From assembly GCA_028697875.1 (NCBI GenBank), contig JAQVEQ010000002.1:1-36025 (forward strand): a stretch of DNA of 36,025 nt, given 5' to 3'. Both the position numbers and the translations under genes were made by a program. The DNA comes from Novosphingobium sp. (GTDB lineage Bacteria; Pseudomonadota; Alphaproteobacteria; Sphingomonadales; Sphingomonadaceae). The first letter of the stretch is position 1. Each line of letters begins with the position of its first letter. A model generated the notes under the pieces. The model worked only from the letters and a program-made list of their open reading frames with translations, did not search any database and was not told the origin of the DNA. Below, piece by piece: positions 33,470 through 36,025 of this stretch.

Positions 33470-34741
33470 TCAAGGATGGGTGTCGCCGGTCAGGGCATTC
33501 AAGCGCCACGCGGCAACGAGACGCATGCCTTCGGCTTCGAGCAGGGCGGCGTCCGCTTCGATTGCTTCGCGCTCGGCATCGAGCACAGCCAGCGTCGGCT
33601 TCGCGCCGACTTGCGCTTCGAGCTGGGTCCCGCGCAGGGCTTCTGCCGCCGCTTCGCTGCGCAGGCGCGATGCTTCGGCCATGCGCCGCGCCGTCACCAG
33701 GCCCTGCCAGCTGTCGATGACCATGCCTTCCAGCATCTGGTCGGCCTGCCGCAGGCGGGCCTCGCTGGCGCTGAGCTCGGCGTCGGCCACGCGGGTCTGA
33801 GCGGCGACCCGTCCGCCCGCCCAGAGCGTCCAGCGGCCGCGTATGCCGACCGCGACCGAGTCCGCCTTGTAATCGGGGAAGAACTGGTCGCGCACATGCG
33901 ATGCTTCGGCGAATACCCCGACTGTGGGCAGGCCTTCCGCTTCGGCGGCGCGCACACCGGAACGGGCGACACCGACCGCCTCCCGCGCCTGGCGCAGCGC
34001 CGGGTTGGCATTGCGCGCCAGGTCGAGCGCTGCGTCGAGCGAGGCGGGAGTGGCGGGCAGGGCGGGAAGGGGGGCGAGGTCTCCCGCCGGTTTGCCTGTC
34101 AGGCGCCGGAATGCGGCCTCCGCCGAGATACGCCGTCCCTGTGCCCCGGCCAGCCCGGCATCGGCTTCGGCCTTGCGCGCCTTGGCTTGGGCAAGTTCGG
34201 AACTGGGGATTTCACCGGCATGGTAACGCAGCCTGGCCTGCCGTTCAGTTTCCGTAAGTTCGGTGACGAGCTTGCCGAAACGCGCTTCGAGCTTTCGTGC
34301 GGTCAGCGTCTCTGCATAGGAACTCACGGCCTGGACGATCGTCTGCAAGCGGGTCTGTTCGGCCTGGAGCTTGGCAATTTCGGCACCGCCCTTGGCTTGG
34401 GCAATGGCCGACGAAATCCGGCCGCCGGCATAGATCGGCATTTCAGTGGTCGCCTTCAGGGCAACCGGTTGCACGTCGTCGGCGGTGAATCCGAAGAAAC
34501 CGCCATTGTCGATGCGGCCCGTCGCGACGGAACCCTCCACGCTAAGCAGCGGATTGCTTTCGGCCCGTGCCCGGTCGAGGCGGGCTTTCGCCGCTGTCTC
34601 GCCGGCATTGGCCTCGGCCAGCGCGGGAGCGTTTTCCAAGGCATCGGCGATTGCAGTGGCCAGGTCCTGCGCGGTTGCGGCAGGCGCGGCGGCAATACAC
34701 GGCAAGGGCGCAAGGGCCAGAAACAGGCGGCGCATCGACAA
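33470..34741 (-). CDS. TolC family outer membrane efflux protein
   Basis: Signal peptide 'MSMRRLFLALAPLPCIAAAPAATAQD'; 'ALENAPALAEANAGETAAKARLDRARAESNPLLSVEGSV', 'NPALRQAREAVGVARSGVRAAEAEGLPTVGVFA'. Confidence 0.9.
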   Translation of the reverse strand: MSMRRLFLALAPLPCIAAAPAATAQDLATAIADALENAPALAEANAGETAAKARLDRARAESNPLLSVEGSVATGRIDNGGFFGFTADDVQPVALKATTEMPIYAGGRISSAIAQAKGGAEIAKLQAEQTRLQTIVQAVSSYAETLTARKLEARFGKLVTELTETERQARLRYHAGEIPSSELAQAKARKAEADAGLAGAQGRRISAEAAFRRLTGKPAGDLAPLPALPATPASLDAALDLARNANPALRQAREAVGVARSGVRAAEAEGLPTVGVFAEASHVRDQFFPDYKADSVAVGIRGRWTLWAGGRVAAQTRVADAELSASEARLRQADQMLEGMVIDSWQGLVTARRMAEASRLRSEAAAEALRGTQLEAQVGAKPTLAVLDAEREAIEADAALLEAEGMRLVAAWRLNALTGDTHP

Positions 34742-34747
34742 CTCGCT

Positions 34748-34951
34748 TCAGTTGAAAGCGTTACCGGGTTTGACACCCAATTTCTTGAAGACCAGCGCAG
34801 CCGGGCAGAACCCGGTGAAGCTGGCCTGGATCATGTTGACCCCGGCAACGATCGTCAGGACGATCCACCAAGGGTGGACATAGATCGACAGCAGCGCGCT
34901 GGCGAGGACGACGCATCCGGCGAAACGGAGGACAGCTGTATCGAGAGTCAT
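34748..34951 (-). CDS. DUF2892 family small membrane protein (YgaP transmembrane-domain-like)
   Basis: 'RFAGCVVLASALLSIYVHPWWIVLTIVAGVNMIQASFTGFCPAALVFKKLGVKPG'. Confidence 0.88.
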   Translation of the reverse strand: MTLDTAVLRFAGCVVLASALLSIYVHPWWIVLTIVAGVNMIQASFTGFCPAALVFKKLGVKPGNAFN

Positions 34952-34963
34952 GACCTTGGTCTC

Positions 34964-36025
34964 CTAGTCGAAGCGGAGCTTACGGATGCCGAGCGAGTGA
35001 AGCATGAGCTTTTCGTAGAAAGGTTCGCTTTCGCCCTTGCGCACCTTGCGCAGGAAGTACTTCTCGAATCCGATCTTGGCGAGATGGACCCATTTACCGC
35101 TCGCCGACCAGTTGCGGTTGCGTGGCGGGATCTGGGGTTCGGCGACGAAGACGACGCCGCCATCGCCGAAGTCGGCAAGGCATACCGCGTTCCAGCTCGC
35201 CTCGGCGGTCGGTTCGAGCCCGTCGAGCTCGCGCTTGAGGTTGATCGCGATGGCGGTCACCATCGATTCGATCATGAAGCCGGTCTTGGGCACGCCCACC
35301 GGCACCGGGGTCGGGCCCACCGGCGGGATCGCAACGCAGACGCCCAGCGAATAGACGTTCTTGAAAGTCGGATTGCGCTGGTGGTTGTCGGCCAGGATGA
35401 AACCGCGCGGATTGACCAACCCTTCGATGCCCATGACGGCCGGAACGCCGCGGAAGGCCGGGAGGATCATCGAAAAGCCGAAGGGAAGGTCGTGTGTTGC
35501 CTTGACCGAACCGTCTTCGGCAATTTCTTCGACGTGCATCGTGCCGTCTTCGACTTTGGCGATCTTTGCGCTGGTGATCCATTTGATGTGCCGCTCGCGC
35601 ATTTCGCTTTCGAGCAGGCCCTTGGTGTCGCCCACGCCGTCGAGGCCGAGGTGGCCGATGTAGGGTTCGGCGGTGATGAAAGTCATCGGCACGCGGTCGC
35701 GGGTCTTGCGGCGGCGGAGTTCTGTGTCGAGGATCATCGCGAATTCGTAGGCCGGGCCGTAGCACGAAGCGCCCTGGGCCGCGCCGACGACGATCGGGCG
35801 GGGATTCTTCGCCAGTTCCTCGAACGCGTCGGCGGCGGCTTCCGCATGGTCGGTCTTGCAGATCGACTGGGTGAAGCCCCCGTGCGGTCCGAGTCCCTCG
35901 ATCTCGTCGAAGGCCAGGTCGGGGCCGGTCGCGATCACGAGGTAATCGTAGGCGAGCGAGGTGCCGTCGTTGAGTTCCAGCCGGTTTTCCGCCGGGTGGA
36001 CGCGCTTTGCCCCGATGGGTGTGAA
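34964..36025 (-). CDS. Sulfide:quinone reductase-like FAD/NAD(P)-dependent oxidoreductase (5' end beyond the window)
   Basis: Minus frame is open to the window edge ('FTPIGAKRVHPAENRLELNDGTSLAYDYLVIATGPDLAFDEIEGLGPHGG...'); 'GASCYGPAYEFAMILD', 'FGFSMILPAFRGV', 'YSLGVCVAIPPVGPTPVPVGVPKTGFMIESM'. Confidence 0.85.
   Translation of the reverse strand, partial: FTPIGAKRVHPAENRLELNDGTSLAYDYLVIATGPDLAFDEIEGLGPHGGFTQSICKTDHAEAAADAFEELAKNPRPIVVGAAQGASCYGPAYEFAMILDTELRRRKTRDRVPMTFITAEPYIGHLGLDGVGDTKGLLESEMRERHIKWITSAKIAKVEDGTMHVEEIAEDGSVKATHDLPFGFSMILPAFRGVPAVMGIEGLVNPRGFILADNHQRNPTFKNVYSLGVCVAIPPVGPTPVPVGVPKTGFMIESMVTAIAINLKRELDGLEPTAEASWNAVCLADFGDGGVVFVAEPQIPPRNRNWSASGKWVHLAKIGFEKYFLRKVRKGESEPFYEKLMLHSLGIRKLRFD

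Noticed and set aside
1-36025. CRISPR arrays, tRNA/rRNA genes, transposases or integrases
   Set aside because: No direct-repeat/spacer pattern, no tRNA- or rRNA-like sequence, and no transposase/integrase motif noticed in any translated ORF; the decayed genes are therefore not obviously IS-mediated.

Overview
GC-rich window, most like a sphingomonad-type alphaproteobacterium (inferred from gene content; not verified). It opens inside a large autotransporter whose beta-barrel is followed by a polyproline linker and a C-terminal OmpA-like domain. Next come a LuxR-type regulator, an amidohydrolase/TauD pair divergent from a VOC protein and a degenerate APH-like phosphotransferase, a TetR regulator, and two decayed genes: a 5'-truncated TauD and an internally deleted TonB-dependent receptor. 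The centrepiece is a tightly spaced minus-strand run (20887 to 12390): thermostable-hemolysin family protein (GNAT-like), AMP-ligase fused to a heme-oxygenase-like (TenA/HDO) domain, SDR, secreted TPR-like protein, methyltransferase, ECF sigma, FecR, and STN-type TonB-dependent receptor. This looks like a small-molecule biosynthesis locus with its own receptor/signalling cassette, and it is my candidate for the undescribed system. To its right are a TetR-controlled NodT/EmrA/EmrB-like efflux operon, an SDR, and a block with a phosphoribosyltransferase, COG2187-type kinase, divergent ribose-phosphate pyrophosphokinase, CapA-like protein, PEP synthase, TolC-like protein, DUF2892 protein and SQR-like oxidoreductase (truncated by the window edge). 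No tRNA, rRNA, CRISPR or intact mobile element was recognised. All family calls are from reading motifs, without database searches.
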